From: Verrucomicrobiaceae bacterium UBA1938
Lineage (GTDB): Bacteria > Verrucomicrobiota > Verrucomicrobiia > Verrucomicrobiales > Verrucomicrobiaceae
DNA length: 64,000 nt
Reading direction: 5' to 3'
NCBI GenBank assembly: GCA_002336895.1
Contig: DDFC01000009.1
Location: 14,035-78,034, forward strand
Positions within the stretch are counted from its first letter, which is position 1; the number at the start of each line of letters is the position of its first letter. Under the pieces are notes generated by a model, which was not told where the DNA came from, made no database searches, and worked only from the letters and a program-made list of their open reading frames with translations. The translations under genes were made by a program, and so were the position numbers. Positions 32,980 to 42,422 of this stretch are shown in pieces.

Positions 32980-35097
32980 TCACTTTGAAATCACCGGCTT
33001 CGGCTCGGGCTGCGGACGCCAGGAGAGCTGGGCTTTTGCATCCATCAGGTAGAGCACTGGCACGGGCTTTCCCTTTGGTCCTTCGGGCAGGAAGCGGCCT
33101 TCAGCGTCGAAGTTGGAAATGCGTGAGTCCGCATATCGGATCCAGCCCTGCAGCGCACCGGACTCGGGATCGTAACGATAGACGTCCCGCCACACCTTGG
33201 GCGTGGTGAGACGCGGGTTCACATATGCAGGTGCGGTGGAGCGCTCCAGCACATCGGGGAAGAGCACCTGGCTGACCAGGGTGAGGTTGAGACCGCGCAG
33301 CATGTAGCGTTCTCCGGGGGAGAGCTTGTCCGGCGGAGACACGGTGTCCACCTGCCCTGAGGCCTGCTCCAGCAGCACACCCTGGGTGATGAGGCGATGC
33401 AGCTCCGCGCGTACATCCGCCACGGCGGTGGACTTTGGAGAGGCGGATGCGAGAGCATCAAGCTCGCGCTGGCTGCCGAGATAGAGCGGATGAAAATTGC
33501 CGATGGCGTTGATCACCTTCTCGATCGTGGCGCGCACGGTCAGGTCCGACTTTTCCACCACCGGTGCCTTCAGCGTCTCGCGGATGTTTTCTCCCAGCAC
33601 ATTGCGCATCTGCGTGGCCAGGTCCTTTCGGCCCGGGTCATTCTCCAGGGAGGACAGTGCATCGAGCTTGGGCTTGAGCTTGAGATACTGGCGTTGCAGG
33701 CCGCGGCGCTCTTCGGTGGAGAGGATCTGATCCAGCAGCCGGCTGCGGAGATTGATGTCCTTGAGGCTGAAGGCGAGGAGGACCCTCACCCAGCGTGGAT
33801 CGATGTCTGTGACCGGCAGGCCCAGATCTGGGTTGTGCGTCTGATACTGGATTTCAGACACGCGGCCCTTGTCATCGTAGAAGTGCATCTCGCTGGGCAG
33901 CATGTAGAAGCTGATGATGGCCGGCGCGCTGACGCTGCCACCGTTGTCGGCAAAGATGCCGATGTCGATGCGATGGCTGCGGATGCCCGTTGGCGTGGTC
34001 ACAGGCGGTGCCCAGCGCACTCGCAGGCGCATCACATCGCCACCCGGCTGGCTCTCGAGCTGCACAAAGCGCGGATCTCCCTGCAGCAGGGAGGCGCGCA
34101 TCTTCAGCGGTGCTTTGACGAGGCTGAAGGTCTTGTCAAAACTGATGAGCATGCCGTGCTCGGCCTCGTTGCCGCGCAGGATGCGTGCGATGGAGACCGG
34201 CGAGTCCGAGAGCTGCCACGAGAGGGGGGCGGGAAGCTCAAAGTAGTTCTTCCCCTGCTCGATCTTGGTTTCCTCGATCACGCGCAGCAGCACCAGAGGC
34301 GGGATTTTTTCCGGCGTCATCTCATGTGCGATGGTCACCATCTTTTCCTCGTCGATCAGCGTGCCGTCAAAGACGGGTGGGTGCGCCTTGCCGGTATAGT
34401 AGTCCTCAGGTTTTTCCACGGCCTTGTAGGAGCGGCGGAAGATGGACTGCAGCGTGGGCGCGAGCAGATGCTTTTCGATGAGCAGCTTCTGAGTCTCAGG
34501 TGGAAAGGCCGCCGTGGTGGAGAGCAGGGCGCGGAGAAAGGGCTGGTCGGTGAATGACGAGCCCTGGGAGATGAGCAGGCTGGGCGTGTTCAGCGGCAGG
34601 AGGTCGCCATAGCCACCGCCACCTGCGCCGTTGCCGCCGATGTCGTAGTCCTGATGCTCCGGATAGATGAAAAGATTGTTGGAGAGGTACTGCTGCGCCA
34701 GGAAGCGGTTGCCGCCCGGGTCCATCATGTAGATGCGCGGCAGGCAGCCCAGCTGCGTGGCGGCGGAGGCCATGGAGCAGTTTCCCAGCAGCGGCATGGG
34801 GCGCACCTGAGTGGCGGCGCCTGTCTCACCCGTCTTGGCAGGGTACACCTGGAGCTGCGGATACTGGTCCGTGCGCAGCGGCGAGTGCTGGCCGTCGCGG
34901 TTTTCATAGGTGATGGCCTGCAGCCCGGCTGCGGTGCCTTTGGCAAACCAGTCATTGATCATGACCGCCACCTTGTCAGTGCGGAGAGTCACTGGCTGTG
35001 CAGAGACGCCAGATGCACCGAGCGTCAGAAACGCCAGGAGGCTCAGGCAGGCCGTGGGTGGATGCAGCACGCGCGCATTGTCACAGCGGCGCGGCAC
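32980..35097 (-). CDS. Large hypothetical secreted protein
   Basis: 705 residues with an N-terminal signal (LSLLAFLTLGASGVSAQ). Glycine-rich NGAGGGGYGDLLP occurs near residue 160, and the C-terminal half is helical with charged segments. No catalytic motif or named domain is visible. It lies just downstream of the large histidine kinase on the same strand (30-base gap), so it may be under the same control. Confidence 0.6.
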   Translation of the reverse strand: MPRRCDNARVLHPPTACLSLLAFLTLGASGVSAQPVTLRTDKVAVMINDWFAKGTAAGLQAITYENRDGQHSPLRTDQYPQLQVYPAKTGETGAATQVRPMPLLGNCSMASAATQLGCLPRIYMMDPGGNRFLAQQYLSNNLFIYPEHQDYDIGGNGAGGGGYGDLLPLNTPSLLISQGSSFTDQPFLRALLSTTAAFPPETQKLLIEKHLLAPTLQSIFRRSYKAVEKPEDYYTGKAHPPVFDGTLIDEEKMVTIAHEMTPEKIPPLVLLRVIEETKIEQGKNYFELPAPLSWQLSDSPVSIARILRGNEAEHGMLISFDKTFSLVKAPLKMRASLLQGDPRFVQLESQPGGDVMRLRVRWAPPVTTPTGIRSHRIDIGIFADNGGSVSAPAIISFYMLPSEMHFYDDKGRVSEIQYQTHNPDLGLPVTDIDPRWVRVLLAFSLKDINLRSRLLDQILSTEERRGLQRQYLKLKPKLDALSSLENDPGRKDLATQMRNVLGENIRETLKAPVVEKSDLTVRATIEKVINAIGNFHPLYLGSQRELDALASASPKSTAVADVRAELHRLITQGVLLEQASGQVDTVSPPDKLSPGERYMLRGLNLTLVSQVLFPDVLERSTAPAYVNPRLTTPKVWRDVYRYDPESGALQGWIRYADSRISNFDAEGRFLPEGPKGKPVPVLYLMDAKAQLSWRPQPEPKPVISK

Positions 35098-35127
35098 TTC
35101 GCAAAAGGAATGTGCTGGGATGTAGCT

Positions 35128-38085
35128 TCAGACCTCGGCGGAGGAAATCGGGAAGCGCAGCTTGATCTCGGTGCCCTGGTCTGGATTGCCGCGCACAAAG
35201 AGCTGGCCGCGCATCTGCTCGGCAAAGACGGCGAGGATCTTGAGGCCCAGCCCGCTGCCTTCTCCGGGATGGAAATCTGCCGGAAGGCCCACGCCATCGT
35301 CCAGGATGATGAGCTCCCCGGTGCCATGTTTGTAGCTGAGCACGGCGCTCACCTGCCCTTTCCGGCCATGAGGGTAGGCGTGCTCAAAGCAGTTGGAGAG
35401 CGCCTCATTCAGAGTCAGCGCCAGCGGCATGAGCCACTCCTGCTCGATGGAGCCTTCCTGCAGCTGCAGCTTCACCTTGATCTGCTCCTCCTTGACCTCG
35501 TAGCACTCGCGCAGGTGCGCCACGAGATCGCGGGCAAAGTCATTGAAGGTGTCCCCTTTCCCCAGCGCCACCTGGTAGAGGTGCTGGTGCAGCGCGGCGA
35601 TGGCGCGCACGCGGTTCTGGCTGGAGCGCAGGGCATTGCGTGCATCCTGATCACTCACACCATTGATCTGCATGTTCAGCAGGCTGGAGATGATCTGGAG
35701 ATGATTTTTGATGCGGTGATGTGTTTCGGTGAGCAGGAGCTTTTCGCGCTCGAGATCGACCACCGGCCAGCGCTGACTGGAGGGAGACACCACCTGGTAG
35801 GCCACCGGCATGGCGGCACGGACGGCAGGTGCAGACTGCATCTGCGCAGCTGCCGGTGCATCGCCCGCAGGACTGCTGTGGCTGGAGAGCTCGATGCCGC
35901 CAAACTCCAGCACGCGCGCCGTGGTCTCCACCTCGCCGCGTTTGCCGTTGCCGCCAAAGAACGGGCGCCTGATGATGCTGCCAGGATGCGCGGCCTGATC
36001 CGCCAGATCCGTGAAGAAGCCGGTGGCATCTGAGGGGCGGAAGAACTGGTGCAGCGGGCGGCCGATGGCGGCTGCGGACTCGATGTCAAACAACTGCTGC
36101 GCGTGCTCCGTCCAGCTGCGCACGCGCCCGTTGGCGTCCGTGGTCAGCAGGATGTGGCTGGCATGCTGTGAATGAGATGGGAAATGCTGAGTGAGAGGCG
36201 GCGCTGCGGGAAAGGCAGGCACGGGCGTGGACGCATGCTCCGGCAACTCCTGCAGGTAATGAATGGTGCAGTGCGCCTCCCCCTGGGCATCCTGCACCAT
36301 GGCGATGTGCAGCATGGCGCGGGAGAAGCCGCCGCCTGGGCGCTTGATCTGCACGCTGATGGATTCTGACTGCCTGCCACTGATGCGCAGGGTGCGCAGC
36401 GCATCCCGCCGCGCGGTCGCGCTTTCAGGGTCCAGCCACGCATCCAGCGGGTAGCGGCGCAGCTCGGACTTGGCGTGGCCCAGCAGCGTTTCAGCCTGCT
36501 GGTTCACTTCAAAGATCACGCCCGCCTTGTCTGTCATCACGAGGGCCACAGGGCTGCCCTGCATGAGCGTGCGCAGCTTGGCCTCCATGCTGCGCAGCTG
36601 CTCCTCATGGCGTGTGTGCTCGGTGGCGTCCTGGATGCTCACGAGCAGCCCGCCGCTGGGGAGCGAGACGGGATGAAACTCCAGCTCCTTGAGCAGGCCG
36701 TCCGCCGTGGCGAGAGAGACCGTGCGCGTGAGCTGCCTGCGCCATACGCTTTCCCGCCAGGCCAGCACCACCTGCGCCCGGTGCTCCTCAGTAGGGCAGC
36801 CGTGTGCCAGCCAGCTCTCCACATTCTGTTCAGGATCCAGCGGGCGGCCCAGCAGCTTGGCCAGGCGCTCATTTTGAAAGACGGGCGTACCGCGCTCATC
36901 CAGCACGAAGACACCGCAGGGGATGCTCTCCAGATAGCTGCGCAGACGCCCCTCGCGGCGGGAAATGGTCTGCTGTGCCTCGGAGAGAGTGCGCAGCTCC
37001 TGTCGTGCGCGGGAGAGTTCTGTCTCCAGGCGCAGTACGGTGCCGTCGTCCACAGCTGGTACGGGCGCTGGCTGTGCCAGGAAAGCCGGCGGCGGTGTGA
37101 CAGGAGCTGGTGTCACCGGCTCAGGCGGACTGTAGAGCAGGCCGCCTTCCAGCGCCGTCTGCGGGGAGAGACCCATCAGCATGAACTGTCGTGGCGCATC
37201 TTCTCCACCTTTGCTGGCCAGTGCCGAGACGAGCCAGCGAGATGGCGCGCCATAGTCAGCGGAAAAGTCATTCCGGGTGATGATGCAGCCGGGAGTGGGG
37301 TCCTGGCTGAGCGACACATTGGTCAGCACTTCCAGGGTTTGCAGGCGCAGGGCACCGTGGTCGCGTCCCGGGCCAAAGATTTCCCAGAAGCAGGTGCTGC
37401 CCTCCTGAATGCCTTTGTCCAGGGTTAGATGAGCTGCGGCCACATTGGCGCGCAGGATGACTCCGTCCTCATTCAGCACCAGCATGGGCATGGCGCAGTC
37501 CAGAGCATCAGGGGCCTTCGCCTCAGGCGGTGCGTCCTCCAGATCCTCGATGTGGGAGGGTAGTTTGGAATCTTCTTCACTGGAGCGCTGGCGTGAGCTG
37601 AACTTCTCGCAGGTGACCATGAGGCCTCCCACAGAGGCATCGCGCTTTTTGCGCCACGGGCGCACCTCCCAGCGGTACACCAGGTGGCGTCCGTCCGGGC
37701 CGCTCAGGGCATCGTGCTCGCTGCGGACGATGTGGCCCTGCAGCGCACGCTCATACACCTGCCTCCAGCCTGGGTGCAAGCCGGGAAAGATCTCATACTG
37801 GCTCTTGCCCACCAGCGGCTGAACCTGCTGCAGGCCAAACTCGGAGATCCACTGCCGGTTGGCCAGCATGTAGCGCATGCTGCGGTCAAACATGGCCATG
37901 GCCACCGGGGCGTTTTCCACCAGTACGCCCAGCACCAGCTCCATGTCCTCAGATTCATTCTTGCCGGGCTCCGCACCTGCAGTGGATTTCGTGGTGGGCG
38001 GATCTCGGTATTCATCACGCGCCTTATCCCCTGGCGCTGCCTGCGCCTTGGGATGAATCACGTTTCTAAGTACCGAGGAAGACAT
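35128..38085 (-). CDS. Multi-PAS sensor histidine kinase (HisKA_2 type), soluble
   Basis: 985 residues and no membrane segment, so it senses in the cytoplasm. About five PAS-like domains are visible: AMFDRSMRYMLANRQWI, MLVLNEDGVILRANVAA, GVFVLDERGTPVFQNERL, LVMTDKAGVIFEVNQQAE and ILLTTDANGRVRSWTEHA. The dimerisation/phosphoacceptor segment ETHHRIKNHLQIISSLL near residue 786 marks the HisKA_2 class, followed by the ATPase motifs NEALSNCFEHAYPHG, DDGVGLPADF and GSGLGLKIL. No response regulator gene is adjacent. A Pro/Ala-rich linker sits near residues 315-345. Confidence 0.85.
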   Translation of the reverse strand: MSSSVLRNVIHPKAQAAPGDKARDEYRDPPTTKSTAGAEPGKNESEDMELVLGVLVENAPVAMAMFDRSMRYMLANRQWISEFGLQQVQPLVGKSQYEIFPGLHPGWRQVYERALQGHIVRSEHDALSGPDGRHLVYRWEVRPWRKKRDASVGGLMVTCEKFSSRQRSSEEDSKLPSHIEDLEDAPPEAKAPDALDCAMPMLVLNEDGVILRANVAAAHLTLDKGIQEGSTCFWEIFGPGRDHGALRLQTLEVLTNVSLSQDPTPGCIITRNDFSADYGAPSRWLVSALASKGGEDAPRQFMLMGLSPQTALEGGLLYSPPEPVTPAPVTPPPAFLAQPAPVPAVDDGTVLRLETELSRARQELRTLSEAQQTISRREGRLRSYLESIPCGVFVLDERGTPVFQNERLAKLLGRPLDPEQNVESWLAHGCPTEEHRAQVVLAWRESVWRRQLTRTVSLATADGLLKELEFHPVSLPSGGLLVSIQDATEHTRHEEQLRSMEAKLRTLMQGSPVALVMTDKAGVIFEVNQQAETLLGHAKSELRRYPLDAWLDPESATARRDALRTLRISGRQSESISVQIKRPGGGFSRAMLHIAMVQDAQGEAHCTIHYLQELPEHASTPVPAFPAAPPLTQHFPSHSQHASHILLTTDANGRVRSWTEHAQQLFDIESAAAIGRPLHQFFRPSDATGFFTDLADQAAHPGSIIRRPFFGGNGKRGEVETTARVLEFGGIELSSHSSPAGDAPAAAQMQSAPAVRAAMPVAYQVVSPSSQRWPVVDLEREKLLLTETHHRIKNHLQIISSLLNMQINGVSDQDARNALRSSQNRVRAIAALHQHLYQVALGKGDTFNDFARDLVAHLRECYEVKEEQIKVKLQLQEGSIEQEWLMPLALTLNEALSNCFEHAYPHGRKGQVSAVLSYKHGTGELIILDDGVGLPADFHPGEGSGLGLKILAVFAEQMRGQLFVRGNPDQGTEIKLRFPISSAEV

Positions 38086-38216
38086 TTTGTGACTTGTTGA
38101 GAAAATTTAAAATTTAAGTCCTCCCAAGTTATCAGCAAGGCGAAAAACAGAAGAAATGATTCTCAGTTCAGCAATAATTAAGCTCAAAGTTCAAACAGAT
38201 CAATTGGGCGGAATAT

Positions 38217-38657
38217 TCATTCACGATGGTACGGCTCGCCCCTGATAATGGTATAAGCGCGGTAGATCTGCTCCATCAGCATCACCCAGGCGATGTCATG
38301 CTGCATGGTCAATGTGGAGAGAGACCAGCACACGCGCGCCTTTGAGCGCAGCTGGGCCGAGTGCCCGTCCGCACCACCGATGACGAGGCAGACGCGCTTG
38401 CGTCCGGAGACCTCCTCCTGCTGGATCCAGCGCGCCATTTCCATGCTGCGCAGCTGCTTGCCACGTTCATCGAGCAGTACATAGAGATCGCCTGCGCATG
38501 CGGCTTCGATCTGCTTCTCCACTTTCTCAAGCGGCCCCTCTTTGATGATCACATGCTCAAAGTGGCTGTAGTGCTGCAGCCTCTTCCAATAGAGGTCCAC
38601 AGCTTCCTTGACCCAGGGGTGGCCGGGCTTTCCTACGGTGATGATGCGCCACTGCAT
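38217..38657 (-). CDS. rlmH: 23S rRNA pseudouridine-1915 N3-methyltransferase RlmH
   Basis: 146 residues of the SPOUT-type methyltransferase that modifies 23S rRNA helix 69. The SAM-binding LVIGGADGH knot motif and the C-terminal signature AWVMLMEQIYRAYTIIRGE with the final PYHRE are intact. Length is normal. The ATG at 38657 (MQWRIITVGKPG) is preferred over one three codons upstream. Confidence 0.93.
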   Translation of the reverse strand: MQWRIITVGKPGHPWVKEAVDLYWKRLQHYSHFEHVIIKEGPLEKVEKQIEAACAGDLYVLLDERGKQLRSMEMARWIQQEEVSGRKRVCLVIGGADGHSAQLRSKARVCWSLSTLTMQHDIAWVMLMEQIYRAYTIIRGEPYHRE

Positions 38658-38827
38658 GACAGACAAAAGCCCACATCAGCAGGAGATGATCAAGAAGTCC
38701 ATGATATTATTGTGGTTTTAATAAAAGTGGATATTGTTACTCAGCATTACCATCCTTGTTGTTGCATAATTTAAAAAGATCGTTAAATTGAGAATGCTAA
38801 TTCCAAAATTAACCGCCCGATAAGCCT
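38658..38827. promoter_or_regulatory. AT-rich divergent promoter region
   Basis: A 170-base AT-rich gap lies between the divergent rlmH and lipoprotein genes. It must hold promoters for both directions. No box pair could be assigned with confidence. Confidence 0.35.
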
Positions 38828-39589
38828 ATGTCTAAAGCAACTCTTAACTCGGTTCATCTCGTCGCTACTGGCCTTGCGGCGGTTATGATGGCCTCCTGTG
38901 CCGTGCCACCGCGTCAGGCATGGCAGCAGATCCAAACCAAAGGTCTCTTCTCCTACTACATGGGGAATGAGAGCCGCCCTCTGGGTGCTGGCAACCAAAG
39001 CACTCCCGTCATCGTGCAGAACAATCCGGCTGCACAGGCTCCCGTCACTCCAGCTGTGGGTCCTGATCGTCCTTCCACACCGCCTCCGGCCATGCTGAAT
39101 GCTTCCACGATGCCCGTGGCGCAGACTGTGCCTGACCTCCCTGGCTATGTGCGCACTCCGTTCACCAATCCTCCGCGTCTTGTCGACGTGCGTGGAATGG
39201 CTGCCGGCTCCAAAGTGGTGTGCCCCTACACCCAGCGTCCGTTCCTGGTGCCTGGCAGCGTGAGCGCCACCACCAACGTGGCCGCCAGCCGCCCGAAGGC
39301 TCCAGCAGCACCGGAGCGTCCGCGCACCACACCTCCTGCTGAAGCCAACAGCAATGTGGCCGCGATGACCAAGCCTGCGCCTTCTGCCCCCAGCACACCG
39401 GCTCCTGCCACGGCCCCCACCACTGCGGCTCCTGAGCTGCCCTATGGTACGGCCATCGCCGGACGTCCGGGCTTTGTGAACAGCCCCTACGCCGCCAAGC
39501 ACCAGCTGGTGGACGTGACCGGCCTGCCTGTGGGCATGGAAGTGAAGTGCCCCTACACCGGCAAGCTTTTCCGCGTGCCGCCGCAGTAG
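38828..39589 (+). CDS. Lipoprotein with duplicated CPYT module
   Basis: 253 residues. A signal peptide ends in a lipobox with Cys24 (VMMASC). Two copies of a module of about 39 residues lie at 104-142 and 213-251. Each reads (G)[YF]V-x2-P[FY]...LVDV-x-G-x3-G-x2-V-x-CPYT-x3-F-x-VP. They are separated by a disordered Pro/Ala/Thr-rich linker (about residues 145-205). Each module has one Cys in CPYT. The role is unknown; the layout suggests a small envelope-binding protein. A strong terminator follows. Confidence 0.7.
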   Translation: MSKATLNSVHLVATGLAAVMMASCAVPPRQAWQQIQTKGLFSYYMGNESRPLGAGNQSTPVIVQNNPAAQAPVTPAVGPDRPSTPPPAMLNASTMPVAQTVPDLPGYVRTPFTNPPRLVDVRGMAAGSKVVCPYTQRPFLVPGSVSATTNVAASRPKAPAAPERPRTTPPAEANSNVAAMTKPAPSAPSTPAPATAPTTAAPELPYGTAIAGRPGFVNSPYAAKHQLVDVTGLPVGMEVKCPYTGKLFRVPPQ

Positions 39590-39623
39590 GCTTCCGCTTT
39601 ATTCAGCTGCGTTCAATCACCTG

Positions 39624-39662
39624 CCCCGTCTGGAGAAAATCCGGACGGGGCTTTTCGTTTTC
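39624..39662 (+). terminator. Intrinsic terminator after the CPYT lipoprotein
   Basis: CCCCGTCTGGA and TCCGGACGGGG form a stem around GAAAA, followed by a T-rich tract (CTTTTCGTTTTC). It separates the lipoprotein gene from the mla operon. Confidence 0.85.
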
Positions 39663-39714
39663 ATCTGTGCGCCGTGATTTGCCTTCACGCCACAACATGC
39701 GATGATGCGCGCCA

Positions 39715-40518
39715 ATGGAATTCCCCACAGGCCCGTTGACCCTTGCGGGCCGCACGTTCTTACATTTTCTGGTCTATCTCGGGCAGCTCACTGCGCTGAT
39801 GCAGGAGCTGTCCATCGCCGTGCGCTCGGGCGTCTGGCGGCTCAGGCTGGTGGCACAGCAGATTGTGTCCATCGGCTACGGCTCCCAGGCGGTGGTCATC
39901 GTGACGGGTGCCTTCACCGGGGCGGTGTTCACCTTCCAAAGCTACGCCAAGTTCAAAGACTTTGGTTTTGAGACGACTGTGGGCGCCGTGGTGTCCGTGG
40001 CGCTGTGCCGCGAGCTGGGCCCCGTGCTGGCCGGCCTGATGGTGGCAGGGCGCGTGGGCGCGGCGATGGCCGCCGACATCGGCACCATGAAAGTGACGGA
40101 GCAGGTGGACGCACTGCGGGTCATGGGCGTGCATCCGGTGGACTACCTCGTGCTGCCGCGCTTTCTGGCCATGATGATCTCCATGCCCTTCCTCGTGGCG
40201 GAGAGCATCTCCTTCGGTCTCTTTGCCTCGTATCTGGTGACGAGCTTTGGCTATGACATGCCTTCCGCGTGGTACCTGACACACATGCTCGACCACACCA
40301 ACATGGAGGATCTCAGCATCGGCATGATCAAAGGCTTTGTGTTTGGCATGCTGATCACGCTGATCTCCTGCCATCAGGGGCTGAATGCAGAAAACGGTGC
40401 GGTGGGTGTGGGCGCAGGCACCACGCGTGCGGTGGTGATCTCATCGCTCGTGATGCTCATCGTCAATTTCTTCCTCTCCATTTTGCTCAACTACGTCTTT
40501 CCCATCGGGACCGTCTAA
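39715..40518 (+). CDS. mlaE: MlaE-family ABC transporter permease
   Basis: 267 residues with about five hydrophobic helices and the MlaE signature ELGPVLAGLMVAGRVGAAMA followed by GTMKVTEQVDALRVMG. It is the inner-membrane permease of an Mla-type phospholipid or lipid transporter that moves lipid between the inner and outer membranes. It is the first gene of a three-gene operon with the ATPase and the MCE protein. Confidence 0.92.
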   Translation: MEFPTGPLTLAGRTFLHFLVYLGQLTALMQELSIAVRSGVWRLRLVAQQIVSIGYGSQAVVIVTGAFTGAVFTFQSYAKFKDFGFETTVGAVVSVALCRELGPVLAGLMVAGRVGAAMAADIGTMKVTEQVDALRVMGVHPVDYLVLPRFLAMMISMPFLVAESISFGLFASYLVTSFGYDMPSAWYLTHMLDHTNMEDLSIGMIKGFVFGMLITLISCHQGLNAENGAVGVGAGTTRAVVISSLVMLIVNFFLSILLNYVFPIGTV

Positions 40519-40521
40519 GCC

Positions 40522-41325
40522 ATGGCTGAATCCACCCCCAGCACGACGACTGCTCCTGTCCCAGCTTCTGCCGATGGCGGCCGTGCCTTCATCGAGCTCA
40601 TCAATGTCTGCAAGCGCTTCGGCAGCCAGGTGGTGCTCGACAACATCAACCTCTCCCTGCAGCACGGGGAGACGCTCTGCATCATCGGCCCCAGCGGCGA
40701 GGGCAAGACGGTCACGCTCAAGCACATCATCGGCCTGCTCAAGCCGGACAGCGGAGACATCTACGTGGATGGCATGCATGTGAACCGGCTGAAGGAGCGT
40801 GAGATGGCCCCCATCCGCCAGAAGGTGAGCATGCTCTTCCAGGGCGGTGCGCTCTTTGACAACCTGACCGTGGAGCAAAACGTGGCCTTCCCGCTGCTGG
40901 AGCACGGATTGCGGGATCGTGAAGAGATCGACCGCCGAGTGCGGGCCGCCCTGCAGGCCGTGGATCTGGACGAGCACCGCTTCAAATACCCCACCAGCCT
41001 CTCCGGCGGCATGCGCAAGAGAACCGGCATCGCCCGCGCCATCATCGACCGCAGCGAGTGCATTCTCTACGACGAGCCCAACTCCGGCCTCGATCCCATC
41101 GGCTCGGACATCATCGACCAGATGATCCTGCGCATGCAGCGCCGCTACCACGTCACCTCAGTCATCGTCACGCATGACATGCGCAGCATCTTCAAGATCG
41201 CCAACCGTGTGGCCATGCTCTATCGTGGGCAGATCCGCTTTCTGGGCACGCCTCAGGAGCTGCGGGACTCCCCCGACCAGATCGTGCAGGACTTCATCAA
41301 CGGCCGCTCAGATGTGACGGGCTGA
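40522..41325 (+). CDS. mlaF: MlaF-type ABC transporter ATPase
   Basis: 267 residues. Walker A is GPSGEGKT, the signature is LSGGMRKR (the typical Mla variant), Walker B is CILYDEPNSGLDP, and the H-loop is VTHDM. It powers the MlaE permease from the cytoplasmic face. It starts three bases after mlaE, so the two are co-transcribed. The short Ser/Thr/Ala-rich N-terminus (residues 1-20) is an addition. Confidence 0.93.
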   Translation: MAESTPSTTTAPVPASADGGRAFIELINVCKRFGSQVVLDNINLSLQHGETLCIIGPSGEGKTVTLKHIIGLLKPDSGDIYVDGMHVNRLKEREMAPIRQKVSMLFQGGALFDNLTVEQNVAFPLLEHGLRDREEIDRRVRAALQAVDLDEHRFKYPTSLSGGMRKRTGIARAIIDRSECILYDEPNSGLDPIGSDIIDQMILRMQRRYHVTSVIVTHDMRSIFKIANRVAMLYRGQIRFLGTPQELRDSPDQIVQDFINGRSDVTG

Positions 41326-41369
41326 TCCGCATCGTCTTTTTCCATTCCCCCTTTCCAATTCATCATCTC

Positions 41370-42422
41370 ATGATCGACAGCGACAAAAAAACCGAAATGC
41401 TCGTCGGGCTTTTCATGTTCGTCGGGCTGCTCCTGCTCGGCGGCCTCATCCTCATGTTTGGGCGCGTGCGCGAGGTCTTCAAGGACACCTATCATCTGCG
41501 CGTGGCTTTCCCGAACGCCGCTGGTATCAAGGAGGGCTCTCCAGTCTTCCTCGGAGGCTCCCGCGTGGGCAAGGTGGATAAGAAGCCGCAGCTCAACGAC
41601 ACCTTCACCGGCGTCATCCTGGACCTGGAGCTTTTCAAGGACGTCATGGTCCCCGCAGACGCCTCCTTTGCCATCGGTTCCGCAGGCCTGATGGGAGATG
41701 CGCTGGTGGAAATCAAGCCCACCGGCAAGCAGACGGACGTCTTCCTCCCGCATGATCTCGACAAAGTCATCGAAGGTGAAAAAGGCGGCGGCCTCAATGA
41801 TCTGCAGAGCCAGGCCGAGAAGGTGGGCAAGAAGGTGGATGTCGTTCTCGATGATGTGCGCACTGCGCTGAAGGATGTGCAGGGCGCCATGGGCAAGGTG
41901 AACAAGGATGCGCTCTCAGACACCACGATCCAGAACTTCAAGGAAGGCATCGAGCACCTGAACAACACGCTCAAACGTGTGGATGAAAAGGTGCTGGGAG
42001 ATGAAAACTCCCTGGCCCTCAAGACGGCGCTGGCTGATTTCAAAGCTGCTGCTGCCAGCTTCAAGGTGGCCGCCAAAAACGTGGAGGAGTCCAGCGCCAA
42101 GCTCGGCCCCATGTTTGACAAGCTCGACCCCGCCATCGCCAAGGCGGACAAAGTCATGACCACGGCGGATGAGTCCCTGAAATCCATCAAAAAGGCCGCC
42201 GACAGTTTTGCCGTGGCAGCCTCCAACATCTCCACCGGCAAGGGCCTGCTGGGAGCGCTCATGAACGACGAGCGCCTCATGAACGACTTCCGCGACCTGA
42301 TCTACAACTTCAAGGTCAACGGCCCGCTGTGGTACAAGGACACCGCCGAAAGGCTGCGTGCGGAAGAGGCCAAGAAGCTGCATCCTGAAGAATCCCAGCC
42401 CAAGCGCGGCATCTTCCGCTAA
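41370..42422 (+). CDS. mlaD: MCE-domain protein, MlaD-like
   Basis: 350 residues. One N-terminal membrane helix (MLVGLFMFVGLLLLGGLILM) is followed by an MCE domain (FPNAAGIKEGSPVFLGGSRVGKV, IGSAGLMGDALVEIKPTG). A long helical, coiled-coil C-terminal region (residues 145-300) resembles the longer MCE proteins that form needles across the periplasm. It binds lipid substrate for the MlaEF transporter. No mlaB or mlaC follows. Confidence 0.9.
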   Translation: MIDSDKKTEMLVGLFMFVGLLLLGGLILMFGRVREVFKDTYHLRVAFPNAAGIKEGSPVFLGGSRVGKVDKKPQLNDTFTGVILDLELFKDVMVPADASFAIGSAGLMGDALVEIKPTGKQTDVFLPHDLDKVIEGEKGGGLNDLQSQAEKVGKKVDVVLDDVRTALKDVQGAMGKVNKDALSDTTIQNFKEGIEHLNNTLKRVDEKVLGDENSLALKTALADFKAAAASFKVAAKNVEESSAKLGPMFDKLDPAIAKADKVMTTADESLKSIKKAADSFAVAASNISTGKGLLGALMNDERLMNDFRDLIYNFKVNGPLWYKDTAERLRAEEAKKLHPEESQPKRGIFR

